This document shows, one piece after another, positions 22,040 through 33,310 of a stretch of DNA of 64,000 nucleotides. The position numbers and the translations under genes are program-made. The stretch is from contig CP033464.1 in NCBI GenBank assembly GCA_007833815.1, forward strand, positions 1,807,501 through 1,871,500. The letters are read 5' to 3'. A model generated the notes under the pieces. It had not been told where the DNA came from. It saw only the letters and a list, made by a program, of their open reading frames with translations, and did not search any database. Position 1 is the stretch's first letter. The number at the start of each line of letters is the position of its first letter. Origin of the DNA: Brevibacillus laterosporus (GTDB lineage: Bacteria > Bacillota > Bacilli > Brevibacillales > Brevibacillaceae).

Positions 22040-23914
22040 ATGAATGACGTTTCAGTAATGATGAATTCGCTCATCCTCTCTTTTCTTGTCGGGATGGCGA
22101 CAACTCTACTCATTGGGTGGGCCATCGGACTGTTACGCAGAGGTAAACAGGGGAAATTAGACATCGAGAAAAGAACCATTTGGAAAAAAGCGAATCGTGA
22201 CCAAATGTTTTGGGAAACAAATAGTGATGCTTGCTTACTTCTTAACACCAACGGAGAGATTTTGGAAGTAAACCCTGCCTTGAGAAATCTGATAGATTTT
22301 GAAGATTCTGCGGAAAATGGACATTCGATCGCAACAATTATGGATTATATAGGACAAGAAGAAGTACTAGCTATTCGAAAGCATTTACATCGAATGTTCC
22401 AAGGCGAAACACTGAATGCTAATGTTACTTTAGTTATAAAAAGTAACCGCTCCTTACATGTAAATGTAACATTCCTGCCTTTGACCAGAGGAAAAAAGGT
22501 CTTAGGAGGTATTCTGATGATACGTGATTACACTGATCAAAAGAATATGGAGGAACAGCTTTACCATCAGGCATATTACGATGCTTTAACAGACCTGCCT
22601 AATCGTCGTTTGCTAGAATTTAGATTTCAAGAAGCATTACAAACGATGAAGAATTCAGAGCAGATGGAAAAACTGGCTGTTATGTTTTTAGATATAGATA
22701 GTCTTCAAGGAATCAATCATTCTCTAGGTCATCAATTTGGTGATTTGGCACTTATTACAATCGCTAATCGTTTAAAAGCGTGTGTACGTGATTGTGATAC
22801 AGTAGCAAGGTTGGATGGAGATGAATTTATTTTATTATTACCGAGCATTATGCAAGATGAACTTCTACTTATCTCAGATAAAATTATTCAAGCCATTGAA
22901 CAGCCTTGTTTAATTAAAGGTCATGAAGTACATGTAACAGCGAGTATTGGAGTTGCTTCTTACCCAGATGACGGCCAAAATGTACAAGCTCTTATTAAAC
23001 AGGCTGATACAGCAATGTTCCACGCAAAAAGCCGAAATGGTAGCCATTATAAACTTTTTTCTCCAATAATGAATGATGTAGATTTTGAACGGTCACATGT
23101 GGAAAGTGAGTTACAGCGAGCATTGAAAAATAAAGAGCTACGGTTATATTATCAACCAAAAGTTTCATTAGAGACACAGCGCATTGTAGCTATGGAAGCC
23201 TTGATACGCTGGGATCATCCCATTAAAGGTTTAATTGTACCAGATGAATTCGTCCCGCTAGCAGAGCAGACAGGACTTATTGTTCCGATCGGTGAATGGG
23301 TATTACGTACTGCTTGCAAACAGGCAGTAGAATGGCAACAACAGGGCTATCCTCCAATACGAATTTCTATTAATCTTGCCAATCGTCAAGTCTGGAAACA
23401 TAACTTTATCGAAATGATAGCCGCAATCTTAAAAGAGACGGGACTAAAGGCAGAATATCTGGAGCTCGAGCTTACAGAGAATATGCTATTAAATAACAAT
23501 CGGGGATATCAGCTCGTTCATCAGATAAAAGAGCTAGGGGTACAAGTAAGCATTGACCAATTTGGCAGTGATTTTCACTCTTTACGCCAATTGATTGGAT
23601 TGCCAGTTGATCGGATTAACATTGATCGCCCGTTTATCTATGAATTACCATATGAGACTAAAAATCAGGCAGTTGTTTTGTCTGTGATTGCGTTAGCTCA
23701 TCAGCTAGATTGGACTGTACTGGCAAAAGGGGTAGAAACCCAGGAAGAACTAAATTATTTAAGCAAACACCATTGTGATGAATATCAGGGCTACTTGTTT
23801 CAAGAGCCGGTTTCTTCTGAAAAAGTAAAAGCGTTACTACGTCAAAACCTTGTGCTACTTAATAGAATGAATGAAAGATCCCCCTTGATTTTCAAAAAAG
23901 CTGAAAAGGGGTAA
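22040..23914 (+). CDS. PAS-GGDEF-EAL protein with altered catalytic motifs
   Basis: A 624-residue protein with one N-terminal membrane segment (about 8-30), a PAS domain, a GGDEF domain and an EAL domain. The signature of the cyclase domain is RLDGDEF (D259) rather than GGDEF. In the EAL half, EALIRW is intact but the DDFGTG loop reads DQFGSD (Q507), losing one acidic residue used for metal binding. So cyclic-di-GMP synthesis and breakdown are both doubtful, and the protein may be a binding sensor. ATG 22040 follows a GAGGGAG-type site; ATG 22010 lacks one. Confidence 0.9.
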   Translation: MNDVSVMMNSLILSFLVGMATTLLIGWAIGLLRRGKQGKLDIEKRTIWKKANRDQMFWETNSDACLLLNTNGEILEVNPALRNLIDFEDSAENGHSIATIMDYIGQEEVLAIRKHLHRMFQGETLNANVTLVIKSNRSLHVNVTFLPLTRGKKVLGGILMIRDYTDQKNMEEQLYHQAYYDALTDLPNRRLLEFRFQEALQTMKNSEQMEKLAVMFLDIDSLQGINHSLGHQFGDLALITIANRLKACVRDCDTVARLDGDEFILLLPSIMQDELLLISDKIIQAIEQPCLIKGHEVHVTASIGVASYPDDGQNVQALIKQADTAMFHAKSRNGSHYKLFSPIMNDVDFERSHVESELQRALKNKELRLYYQPKVSLETQRIVAMEALIRWDHPIKGLIVPDEFVPLAEQTGLIVPIGEWVLRTACKQAVEWQQQGYPPIRISINLANRQVWKHNFIEMIAAILKETGLKAEYLELELTENMLLNNNRGYQLVHQIKELGVQVSIDQFGSDFHSLRQLIGLPVDRINIDRPFIYELPYETKNQAVVLSVIALAHQLDWTVLAKGVETQEELNYLSKHHCDEYQGYLFQEPVSSEKVKALLRQNLVLLNRMNERSPLIFKKAEKG

Positions 23915-23948
23915 AGACTGGACAAGCTACACTGTTCAGTCTTTTCTT
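23913..23948 (+). terminator. Rho-independent terminator
   Basis: AAAGACTG/CAGTCTTT, an 8-bp stem with a 16-nt loop and a trailing T-rich tract. It overlaps the stop codon of the GGDEF/EAL gene. Confidence 0.8.
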
Positions 23949-24125
23949 TTAAAAAGAGAAGATATATACCCTACTCTCTCAACTTTTTCTCAAAACTAGG
24001 AATACTTCATGCTCTTCGTTCATATAGTAGAAGAGAGAGGAAGTACAGCTTTGATTCAAGTGAAATCATTCTGTCTAGGTAGGCAACAGACAAACAAATG
24101 ATTTCCGAACAAGGGGGAATGTAAT

Positions 24126-24845
24126 ATGTTAAAACATGAACGATTGTCTAAACATATGATAGCTCTAGCTATTACGGGAATATTGTTGGCTGGTTGCGGC
24201 AACGGGGTTCAGGCCATTCCTGACTCAGACAAATCAGAGCAGATAGTTGGGGCAGGTGCTGCATCTACTGTCACGCAAGAAAACAAAAACAAAGACGATC
24301 TAAATAAGACGACTGACCCATCAACAAATCAAATTGCTAGTAATCAAGCTGGTAGTAAGACTCAAGCGCCAGCTCAAACAAAAGAATTAACTTATATGAT
24401 TGATGGTAAGCAGGTGAGTGAGCAAGCGAAGCTGTTTGAAAGTCATTTAGGATATTATCTCTATTATTTGCCTGGCTTTGAAGCAACCGGTGAAGAGCCT
24501 GGTAAAGATATGTTATTCTCTAAGAAGAACGACCATTATGCTGTGCGTATTGAGCGAATGCCAGATAAAGTAGACCTACCTGCCCAAAAGAAACTGATAG
24601 AAGTTGAATTAAGCGATATAGGCAAGGTACAAAACCTGAAAAAGGGGCAGGAAACAGACCCTTTTTTGCAAAAAACTACTCTTCATTTCGGAGTGGATAC
24701 CAAGAACGATCATAAGGAAATTATAGTGACGCAAATTGAAAAAAGGTGGTTCAAATTCACTTTATTTGCGCTTAAAGATAAGGATAATCCTGTTATTCTT
24801 CCAAAACTATGGGCTATGTTGCAAACGATTATGCTTAAAGAATAA
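24126..24845 (+). CDS. Putative lipoprotein of unknown function
   Basis: A 239-residue protein with a lipoprotein signal peptide: Lys-rich start, hydrophobic stretch, and lipobox LLAGC with the modified Cys at 24. A low-complexity Thr/Asn/Gln linker of about 70 residues follows. A folded C-terminal domain from about residue 80 (YMIDGKQVSEQAKLFES onward) has no family I recognise. It is exported and anchored to the membrane outer face. AAGGGGGAATG precedes the ATG. A clear terminator follows at 24871. Confidence 0.72.
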   Translation: MLKHERLSKHMIALAITGILLAGCGNGVQAIPDSDKSEQIVGAGAASTVTQENKNKDDLNKTTDPSTNQIASNQAGSKTQAPAQTKELTYMIDGKQVSEQAKLFESHLGYYLYYLPGFEATGEEPGKDMLFSKKNDHYAVRIERMPDKVDLPAQKKLIEVELSDIGKVQNLKKGQETDPFLQKTTLHFGVDTKNDHKEIIVTQIEKRWFKFTLFALKDKDNPVILPKLWAMLQTIMLKE

Positions 24846-24870
24846 TAGGTAATAATCTTGATAAATATGA

Positions 24871-24915
24871 CCAGTACAATTGATCCTTATTGGATATAAA
24901 TTGTATTGGTTTTTT
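24871..24915 (+). terminator. Rho-independent terminator
   Basis: An 11-bp stem CCAGTACAATT/AATTGTATTGG (one wobble) with a 17-nt loop and a T6 tail. Confidence 0.85.
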
Positions 24916-24939
24916 GTTGCATCAAAATAGCTCTATCCG

Positions 24940-24973
24940 TCATAATATAAGAACGTATGATCTTATATTATGA
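24940..24973. repeat. Perfect inverted repeat before a ribosome site
   Basis: TCATAATATAAG and CTTATATTATGA are exact complements around a 10-nt spacer. The right arm ends directly before AGGTGA, the ribosome site of the gene at 24987. There is no T-run, so an operator or a translation-controlling RNA hairpin is more likely than a terminator. Confidence 0.65.
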
Positions 24974-24986
24974 TAGGTGATAATAA

Positions 24987-25346
24987 ATGGAAATTCAAGA
25001 ACAAATTTTTGCTTATGTGATTTGGAAAGAAGCAGGAAAGCATCTCAAAAGTGATATAGAGTTGCTAATCAATTCTCCATTAAAGCTTGGGAAAGCTTAT
25101 GGGCAATTGCTCTCCTTTTTATGCGAATTAGCTTATGCAATGGAACAGGCATCTGCGAAAGACTTACGAAAAGTTGATGTAAGAATGCTTGCCATAGAGG
25201 AGGATGGAGGGGAGACGTTTGTACTATGGAAGCATAAGGGAGAAAATCGTTTGATGAGAATTCCTTTCGTACGAATAAAAAGACAGATTCAAGTAAAAAT
25301 GGAAGATATGATCGACTCTTTACATAAACGTACGGAAAAAACCTGA
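24987..25346 (+). CDS. Hypothetical protein
   Basis: A 119-residue soluble protein I do not recognise. It has an amphipathic helical first half (WKEAGKHLKSDIELLINSP, LLSFLCELAYAMEQA) and a beta-rich basic second half (RLMRIPFVRIKRQIQVK). A perfect 34-bp inverted repeat lies immediately upstream of its ribosome site, so its expression is probably controlled. It may be monocistronic. Confidence 0.6.
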   Translation: MEIQEQIFAYVIWKEAGKHLKSDIELLINSPLKLGKAYGQLLSFLCELAYAMEQASAKDLRKVDVRMLAIEEDGGETFVLWKHKGENRLMRIPFVRIKRQIQVKMEDMIDSLHKRTEKT

Positions 25347-25403
25347 ATAAACTCGCTTACATTACCAATTTTGCGACAAAAGGATAGGGGAAAGCAAAAA
25401 AAC

Positions 25404-25413
25404 TTGGTATAAT
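25404..25413 (+). promoter_or_regulatory. Extended -10 promoter (putative)
   Basis: TTGGTATAAT, a TGn-TATAAT extended -10 element, lies 43 bp before the 5'-nucleotidase start. No good -35 hexamer is seen. Confidence 0.4.
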
Positions 25414-25455
25414 AGCTACGACATTATATTTATATTTTGAGAGGAGACTCAAATT

Positions 25456-27309
25456 ATGAAAAAGGGTATTACTGGATATTCCCTCTTAACAGGTTTACTA
25501 GCTTCTTCCTTATTCGCTACAAGCGCATTTGCAGCACCTCTTCAACCGGTTACACACGCGAACTGGATGAAGGAACAGAACATTATCTCTGATTTGTCTT
25601 TGGAAAGAAATATAACAGTAGCAGAAGTAGCAGCAACGATGGCAAAGGTGAAAGGTGTTAGCCTAGGTGCAGCGCAAGGAAAGGCACATTGGGCAACTCC
25701 TGCCTTGCAATGGTTGGAAAAACAAGGCGCACTAACAGCAGCAGAAGTAAAAACGCCAGCAGCGAACGTTTCTTCTGACAAAGCGATTGCAATCGCGAAA
25801 AAGCTAGGGTATGACCTGAAAGCTGACAAAAAGGCTACGCTAACTCGTGGTGATTTCTTGCAAGCACTAGGTAATGCCATCACGACTCATGTAACGATTG
25901 CACATACGAATGACGTGCATGGTCACATCGACGAGAACGAGAGTGGCGAAGAGTTCGGTTATGCAAAAATGGCTACCCTAATCAAAGAATGGCGTCAAGA
26001 AAACCAAAACTTCTTGTTGCTAGATGCTGGAGATACCTTCCAAGGAACGGTATTTGTTAACCAATTTAAAGGTGAGTCTATTCTTCCGATCCTTAACTAC
26101 TTAAATTACAATACGATGGCAGCTGGTAACCATGAATTTGACTTCGGTTATGAGCAACTGTTGAAATTGCGTGATCAATTAAAATATCCAGTCATCAATG
26201 CGAATGTATACAAAGAGGATGGTACTAATCTTTTGGTTCCGGTATACAAAACAGAAATTAATGGCAAAAAGTTTGCTTTTCTCGGTTTTGTAGCTGAAGA
26301 TACGCCAATTTTGACGCATCCTGATAATGTAAAAGGTCTGACTTTCAAAGCGCCAGTAGAAGTTGCCAAAAAATTGGTACCTGAGTTGAAGAAGGAAGTA
26401 GATCATGTTGTAATCGTTTCCCACATTGGTGTCGATGTTGACCGTGAAATAGCAAAAGCGGTTGATGGTATTGATCTCATCGTAGGTGGTCATTCTCATA
26501 CACCATTAAAACAACCAGAAAAAGTAAATGATACGTACATCGTTCAAGACTGGGAATATGGTAAATCACTAGGTCGTGCTGATCTGTTCTACTACAAAAA
26601 CAAACTAGTTGGCTTCAGCGGGGGTTTGGTTGAATATGATAAAAATATAAAAGCAGACCCAGAAGTAGAAAAACTGGTTAAAGAAGTAGTAAATAAAGTA
26701 GACAGCGCTATGAAGGAAGTTATTGCAAAAGCAGAAGTACCACTTGATGGTGACCGTGAATTGGTTCGTAAAAAAGAAACGAATGTTGGTAATTTAATTG
26801 CGGATGTTATGCTTGAAAAGACGAAATCCATCAAAGGACACGAAGCAGATATTGCCATTACAAACGGCGGTGGAATTCGTACGCAATTGCCAGCAGGAGA
26901 TATCTCTAAGAAAGACTTGTACACGTTGCTACCATTCCCGAACACGCTCGTAGTCATCGAAGCGACTGGGGAAGAGATTGTTGAGGCAATGGAAGTAGGT
27001 GTAAGTGAAGTAGAGAAAGGTGCAGGTCGTTTCCCTCACATCAGTGGAATGTCCTTCTCTTACAATCCGACAAAACCTGCAGGTGAGCGCCTTGTTGAAG
27101 TTAAGGTAGCGGATAAACCAATTGATTTAAAGAAAACATATCGCATTGCGACAAACGACTTCATTGCAACTGGTGGCGACGGATACTCGACGCTGAAAAA
27201 ACCAGCGCTTGATACAGGCTTTACCCTTTACAGCATCATGGAAGACGCATTTAAAGAGCGCAAAGTAATCGCACCTAAAGTAGAAGGTCGTATCGTAGAA
27301 GTAAAATAA
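25456..27309 (+). CDS. Secreted 5'-nucleotidase / metallophosphatase
   Basis: A 617-residue exported enzyme of the UshA/YfkN type that removes phosphate from extracellular nucleotides. The signal peptide ends in TSAFA (about residue 26). Residues 30-145 look like degenerate SLH-type helical repeats (ITVAEVAATMAKVKG, LTRGDFLQALGN), which could bind the wall. The metallophosphatase domain has all metal motifs: AHTNDVHGH, LLDAGDTFQGT, AAGNHEFDFG, VSHIG, VGGHSHTP. The 5'-nucleotidase C domain follows (ITNGGGIRTQLP, NDFIATGGDGYS). GAGAGGAG precedes the ATG. A terminator follows at 27329. Confidence 0.9.
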   Translation: MKKGITGYSLLTGLLASSLFATSAFAAPLQPVTHANWMKEQNIISDLSLERNITVAEVAATMAKVKGVSLGAAQGKAHWATPALQWLEKQGALTAAEVKTPAANVSSDKAIAIAKKLGYDLKADKKATLTRGDFLQALGNAITTHVTIAHTNDVHGHIDENESGEEFGYAKMATLIKEWRQENQNFLLLDAGDTFQGTVFVNQFKGESILPILNYLNYNTMAAGNHEFDFGYEQLLKLRDQLKYPVINANVYKEDGTNLLVPVYKTEINGKKFAFLGFVAEDTPILTHPDNVKGLTFKAPVEVAKKLVPELKKEVDHVVIVSHIGVDVDREIAKAVDGIDLIVGGHSHTPLKQPEKVNDTYIVQDWEYGKSLGRADLFYYKNKLVGFSGGLVEYDKNIKADPEVEKLVKEVVNKVDSAMKEVIAKAEVPLDGDRELVRKKETNVGNLIADVMLEKTKSIKGHEADIAITNGGGIRTQLPAGDISKKDLYTLLPFPNTLVVIEATGEEIVEAMEVGVSEVEKGAGRFPHISGMSFSYNPTKPAGERLVEVKVADKPIDLKKTYRIATNDFIATGGDGYSTLKKPALDTGFTLYSIMEDAFKERKVIAPKVEGRIVEVK

Positions 27310-27328
27310 GTAAAAAGATAGTGGGAAC

Positions 27329-27369
27329 AGGCAACTTTCTGGTCATCTGACAGGGGAGTTGCCTTTTTC
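27329..27369 (+). terminator. Rho-independent terminator
   Basis: AGGCAACT/AGTTGCCT stem with a 20-nt loop and a T5 tail, after the 5'-nucleotidase gene. Confidence 0.8.
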
Positions 27370-27558
27370 TATTGGTCATCAAGCTAGTAATAGTTATTTT
27401 TATCCAATGTGACTAGGTTTGCCCATTTTTGAATTGTTCATCACATTTATTTATTATAATTTATAAGTACTTTATATCTGTATATAACAAAATAAAAAAA
27501 TGCTGAAAAATGTAAAAAAATAAGTTGACATTATTTTCAAAATATTTAAAAATGATAG

Positions 27559-29289
<1,731 letters not shown>

Positions 29290-29329
29290 GCTATATTTCC
29301 CTCATCTGAACCGACATAATAAGAAGTGA

Positions 29330-29365
29330 AAAACCTCGACTGGGATCATATGGTCGAGGTTTTTT
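29330..29365 (+). terminator. Rho-independent terminator
   Basis: AAAACCTCGAC/GTCGAGGTTTT, an 11-bp stem with a 12-nt loop and more T. It ends the protease transcript. Confidence 0.88.
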
Positions 29366-29419
29366 GGTAGGTAAGTGTTAAATGTAAAGTTATAAATAAT
29401 GAAAAAAAGGAGGAGACAG

Positions 29420-29962
29420 TATGGCTTGCATCGAGGTAATTCCATGGGAGGAGCTATTTCCATTCGTTATATGGCTTGACATAGGGGATATCAGGTAGGA
29501 AAACTGGCTTTGCTAGCAGCAGCAGCCCCATCATTTGTTAAACGAAAAGATTATCCATATGGAATGACCAGACAGCAAGTAGACGATCTAATTCAGAAGA
29601 CGTATACTGATCGACCAGCTATGATGCGTGACTTTGGAAGTATATTTTTCCATCTTCCTGTCAGTGAGGAGTTGCGTTTATGGTTTTGGGGTCTTGGTAT
29701 GGCAGCTTCTAACCATTCTACAGCGATGACAGCTATATCGTTACGCGATGAGGATTTACGTTCAGACCTAGCCAAGATTCATGTACCTACGGGAATTTTT
29801 CATGGTAAACATGACAAGGTTTGTCCGTTTGAATTTGCTTTGGTGATGAATCAAGGTATTTATGGATCGCAATTATTCCCATTTGAACAAAGTGGCCATG
29901 GAGTATTTTATGAGGAATTGGCACTATTTCAGCAAACGTTTTTATATTTTTTAGAGTCCTAA
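29420..29962 (+). pseudogene. Truncated alpha/beta hydrolase
   Basis: One frame carries the nucleophile elbow GNSMGGAISIRYMA (Ser), then a TGA stop at the place where HRGYQVGKLALLAAAAP should continue. After it come an intact cap and the C-terminal part with HDKVCPFE (acid) and QSGHGVF (His). About 100 N-terminal residues, including the oxyanion segment, are missing. The TGA plus the truncation make this a remnant. A shorter internal frame from 29510 could be translated but would lack the nucleophile. Confidence 0.75.
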
Positions 29963-30063
29963 CATTTTTAATGGTTGAGTAGAGGGAAGGAATGTATTAA
30001 GATGTATATCGTTGAATAATTATTTAGTGGTAAACACCATGACATATTTCCAAGGAGACTTTC

Positions 30064-31431
30064 ATGCAGACAGCAAAGAGAGAGACCTATCTTCATATAG
30101 CTACATCTAAGCAGATACTACGATTTCTGCTTCCATCTATCATTGGGGTGTTATTATTTATCACCCCCGTTTCTTGGGATGGACAAGTTACTATTCCAAT
30201 AGCCTTATTGTCCAGACTATTGCAGGAACAATTGGCTACTGTCTTACCACAACTGGTAACAAGCTTTATTAGTATCACAGCTCTGTTGAGTTTGTGGGCC
30301 AAGCTGTTTCGCCCAGCGGCTCTGACTAAATCCTCTTTTTGGACGAGCTTATGTCAGGTTTCCCCCTTTTGGTTGGTAATGCGAGTGGCGGGAATGATTC
30401 TGGCTATCTGTACATTGTTCCAGCTAGGACCAGAATGGATTTGGTCTGAAAGTACTGGTGGCATGCTTTTGTACAGTTTGTTGCCGTTGTTGTTTACCGT
30501 TTTTTTGTTCGCAGGATTATTTATGCCTCTTTTATTGAATTTTGGACTATTAGAATTTTGCGGTACGTTATTTATGAAAATCATGCGTCCTTTATTCAAA
30601 TTGCCGGGACGATCCTCTGTCAATTGTATTACATCTTGGCTGGGGGACGGAACGATCGGGGTATTACTAACTAGCAAGCAATATGAGCAGGGGTATTACA
30701 CCAAACGTGAGGCTGCCGTTATTAGTACGACGTTTTCGGCTGTATCAATTACATTTTGTTTTGTTGTGTTGTCTCAAGTTAATCTTGCGCATATGTTTGT
30801 TCCTTTTTATTTGACTGTTACATTTGCAGGACTGATTGCAGCCATTATTATGCCACGTATACCGCCATTGTCGCGTAAAGCAGATACGTATCATGAAGGC
30901 GTAGCCCCACATGAAGAGAATGGGGAAAGCGAAGAACCATTATTTAAAAAAGGGATAAAGCTAGCCGTGATGAGAGCGGGGCAAAATAAAAGTGTCTCTG
31001 CTTTTTTGCGGGAGGGCACACATAACGTATTGGATATGTGGCTTGGTGTCACACCAATCATTATGGCGGTAGGAACCATTGCTCTGATTATTGCGGATCA
31101 AACTCCTATATTTGCCTGGCTAGGATTGCCGTTTACTCCTCTGTTAGAGTTGTTGCAAATCCCTGAAGCACAAGCGGCTTCTCAAGCACTAGTAGCTGGT
31201 TTTGCTGATATGTTCTTGCCAACCGTACTCGCCAGCGGTATTAAGAGCGAATTGACTAGATTTGTAATTGCTTGTATTTCTGTTACTCAATTGATTTATA
31301 TGTCTGAAGTGGGTGGGCTGTTACTAGGCTCTAGATTGCCAGTTACGGTCAAAGATTTACTGCTCATTTTCTTGTTGCGAACGCTAATTACGTTGCCAAT
31401 TATAGCTGGTGTGGCACATTTGTTGTTTTAA
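30064..31431 (+). CDS. YjiH-family membrane protein (nucleoside recognition/Gate domain)
   Basis: A 455-residue polytopic membrane protein of the YjiH family, with about 11 hydrophobic segments. The Gate-type domain is split into two halves, recognisable in SWLGDGTIGVLLTSKQYEQGYYTKREAAVISTTFSAVS and in MWLGVTPIIMAVGTIALII. Relatives are presumed transporters of an unknown small molecule. CAAGGAG precedes the ATG. A terminator follows at 31445. Family membership is clear, the substrate is not. Confidence 0.82.
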   Translation: MQTAKRETYLHIATSKQILRFLLPSIIGVLLFITPVSWDGQVTIPIALLSRLLQEQLATVLPQLVTSFISITALLSLWAKLFRPAALTKSSFWTSLCQVSPFWLVMRVAGMILAICTLFQLGPEWIWSESTGGMLLYSLLPLLFTVFLFAGLFMPLLLNFGLLEFCGTLFMKIMRPLFKLPGRSSVNCITSWLGDGTIGVLLTSKQYEQGYYTKREAAVISTTFSAVSITFCFVVLSQVNLAHMFVPFYLTVTFAGLIAAIIMPRIPPLSRKADTYHEGVAPHEENGESEEPLFKKGIKLAVMRAGQNKSVSAFLREGTHNVLDMWLGVTPIIMAVGTIALIIADQTPIFAWLGLPFTPLLELLQIPEAQAASQALVAGFADMFLPTVLASGIKSELTRFVIACISVTQLIYMSEVGGLLLGSRLPVTVKDLLLIFLLRTLITLPIIAGVAHLLF

Positions 31432-31444
31432 ATTATGATAAGTT

Positions 31445-31477
31445 AGCGATGGTTCCATGAGAATCATCGCTTTTTTA
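31445..31477 (+). terminator. Rho-independent terminator
   Basis: AGCGATGGTTC/GAATCATCGCT, an 11-bp stem (one wobble) with a 5-nt loop and a T6 tail. Confidence 0.87.
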
Positions 31478-31496
31478 CTGCTCCTTGTTGAGAATT

Positions 31497-31505
31497 TGAT
31501 ATAAT
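31497..31505 (+). promoter_or_regulatory. Extended -10 promoter (putative)
   Basis: TGATATAAT, a TGn-TATAAT element 41 bp before the flippase gene start, without a recognisable -35 box. Confidence 0.4.
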
Positions 31506-31545
31506 ACCAGATAGACTTGCTATTTAGATAGAAAGGATAAAGAAT

Positions 31546-33180
31546 ATGAACAATACGGCTAAAGGAGCCAATCATTTTATAAAAGCAGCAGCTATTTTAG
31601 CGATTGCAGGATTAATTTCCAAGGTTCTAGGCGCTGCCTATAAAATTCCTTATCAAAACATTACCGGGGATATCGGTATGCACGTGTACGGTACTGTGTA
31701 TCCGCTCTACACCACTCTAATCGCATTGGCTACGGCTGGTTTTCCTCTAGCTATTTCCAAAATGATTGCGGATCGTTCCGCAGTAGGTGATGTCAAGGGT
31801 GTGCAACAAATTTTTCGAATTTCATCGCTTACTTTAGGGATTTTAGGGGTTGTTTTCTTTTTATTGACTTTTATCACTGCGCCCACGATCGCGATCTTGA
31901 TCGGTGACCCTAATTTGACCAATCCGCTTCGGGCTATTTCTGTTTCATTAGTTTTAGTACCATTAATAGCCAATACAAGGGGATACTTCCAGGGTCACCA
32001 AAACATGCTTCCAACGGCTGTATCACAGGTAACGGAGCAATTTTTCCGAGTAATCATTATCATTGTAGGAGCCTATATCGTGATGAGGCTCTATGATGAT
32101 CCTTACTTTGCTGGTACTATAGCCGTTTTTGCGGCAACGCCAGGGGCAATTATTGCTCTGTTGGTATTAGGCTATTTTTATCGAAAACAAAAGCGGGAGA
32201 TAGCAAATGTATCAAATCAAGCAGACGAACAAATACCGAGTCTTTCAGATGGAGCAGTATTTAAACGTATTGTTACTTATGCGATTCCCATTTGCCTAGC
32301 TTCACTCGTGTTACCGTTAATACCGCTTGCCGATAGTTTCACGATTATTAACATGCTGGTTTACAAAGGAATGGATAACGAGGCAGCGATATTGTTAAAA
32401 GGTGCTTTTGACCGTTCTCAGCCTTTATTACAGTTTGGAACATTCTTTGCCACGTCTCTCTCGCTTGCTATTGTTCCATCAATAAGTGAAGCCATTGTAC
32501 GAAAACAGGACAATCTTATTCACTATCGCACGCAAACAGCGATTCGTTTAACCTTCCTATTGGGGGCGGCAGCTACAGTAGGCTTGGCTATCTTAGCTAA
32601 ACCAATTAATATCATGTTGTTTGGAGATGTAAATGGGACGCTGGCGCTTGCCATCAATGCTTTTGCCATTCTTTTCTCTACACTTGGTATTGTGTCTGCT
32701 GGTATCTTACAAGGGATGGGCAAAGTGAACTTGCCACCCAAGTATTTATTAATTGGGGTACTTGTAAAGTTTGCAGCTAACCTCATTTTATTACCGATTC
32801 TTGGTATTGCAGGGGCAGCGATCGGTACAGTACTTGCTTACCTAGCATCCACGATCCTAAACCTACGCGCAATTGGACGACTGACGCAGGTGACTCAGCA
32901 GGACAAGGGGAAATATGGACGCTCGGCGTTGGCTGTAGTGATGATGGGAATTATTGTGGCTGTGGTCGCATTTGGACTAATGGCTGTATTACCTGCTGCA
33001 ATTGGTACGGGACGTTTGTTGTATACCATTGTTTCCCTAGCTTCTGTAGGGTTAGGAGTTCTTGTTTATGGAATTTCACTGATAAAGTTCGGCGGGATTA
33101 CACGAGAAGATATTCAGTTTTTACCTAAGTCAGGCAAAATTTTGGCATTATTGCAGAAAATGAGATTGCTTGAGAAATAA
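31546..33180 (+). CDS. ytgP: Lipid II flippase MurJ-like (YtgP/SpoVB family)
   Basis: A 544-residue MVF-type polytopic membrane protein (about 14 segments) of the YtgP/SpoVB group, which flips lipid-linked peptidoglycan precursor across the membrane. The N-terminus (KAAAILAIAGLISKVLGAAYKIPYQNITGD) and the segment LALATAGFPLAISKMIAD with NTRGYFQGHQNMLPTAVSQ are characteristic. Its N-terminus resembles YtgP (MurJ of Bacillus) more than SpoVB, but the two are close. AAAGGATAAAG lies upstream of the ATG. The gene is intact and monocistronic. Confidence 0.87.
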   Translation: MNNTAKGANHFIKAAAILAIAGLISKVLGAAYKIPYQNITGDIGMHVYGTVYPLYTTLIALATAGFPLAISKMIADRSAVGDVKGVQQIFRISSLTLGILGVVFFLLTFITAPTIAILIGDPNLTNPLRAISVSLVLVPLIANTRGYFQGHQNMLPTAVSQVTEQFFRVIIIIVGAYIVMRLYDDPYFAGTIAVFAATPGAIIALLVLGYFYRKQKREIANVSNQADEQIPSLSDGAVFKRIVTYAIPICLASLVLPLIPLADSFTIINMLVYKGMDNEAAILLKGAFDRSQPLLQFGTFFATSLSLAIVPSISEAIVRKQDNLIHYRTQTAIRLTFLLGAAATVGLAILAKPINIMLFGDVNGTLALAINAFAILFSTLGIVSAGILQGMGKVNLPPKYLLIGVLVKFAANLILLPILGIAGAAIGTVLAYLASTILNLRAIGRLTQVTQQDKGKYGRSALAVVMMGIIVAVVAFGLMAVLPAAIGTGRLLYTIVSLASVGLGVLVYGISLIKFGGITREDIQFLPKSGKILALLQKMRLLEK

Positions 33181-33240
33181 ATGGCGAGAAGAAATAGTTG
33201 ATAGATCGAAAACATCTTCTGAATCTGTAACAACATAAAA

Positions 33241-33274
33241 AACGGAAATAGGAGTTAGAACCCTATTTCCGTTT
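33241..33274. terminator. Bidirectional terminator
   Basis: AACGGAAATAGG/CCTATTTCCGTT, a perfect 12-bp stem with an A-run to its left and T to its right, between convergent genes. Confidence 0.87.
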
Positions 33275-33310
33275 GTATGTTTTAGATAGCTTTATACTTG
33301 ATGATGGTCT

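Noticed and set aside
29510-29962. Intact small alpha/beta hydrolase of 150 residues
   Set aside because: The frame lacks the nucleophile elbow, which lies upstream behind an in-frame stop, so the locus is listed as a pseudogene.
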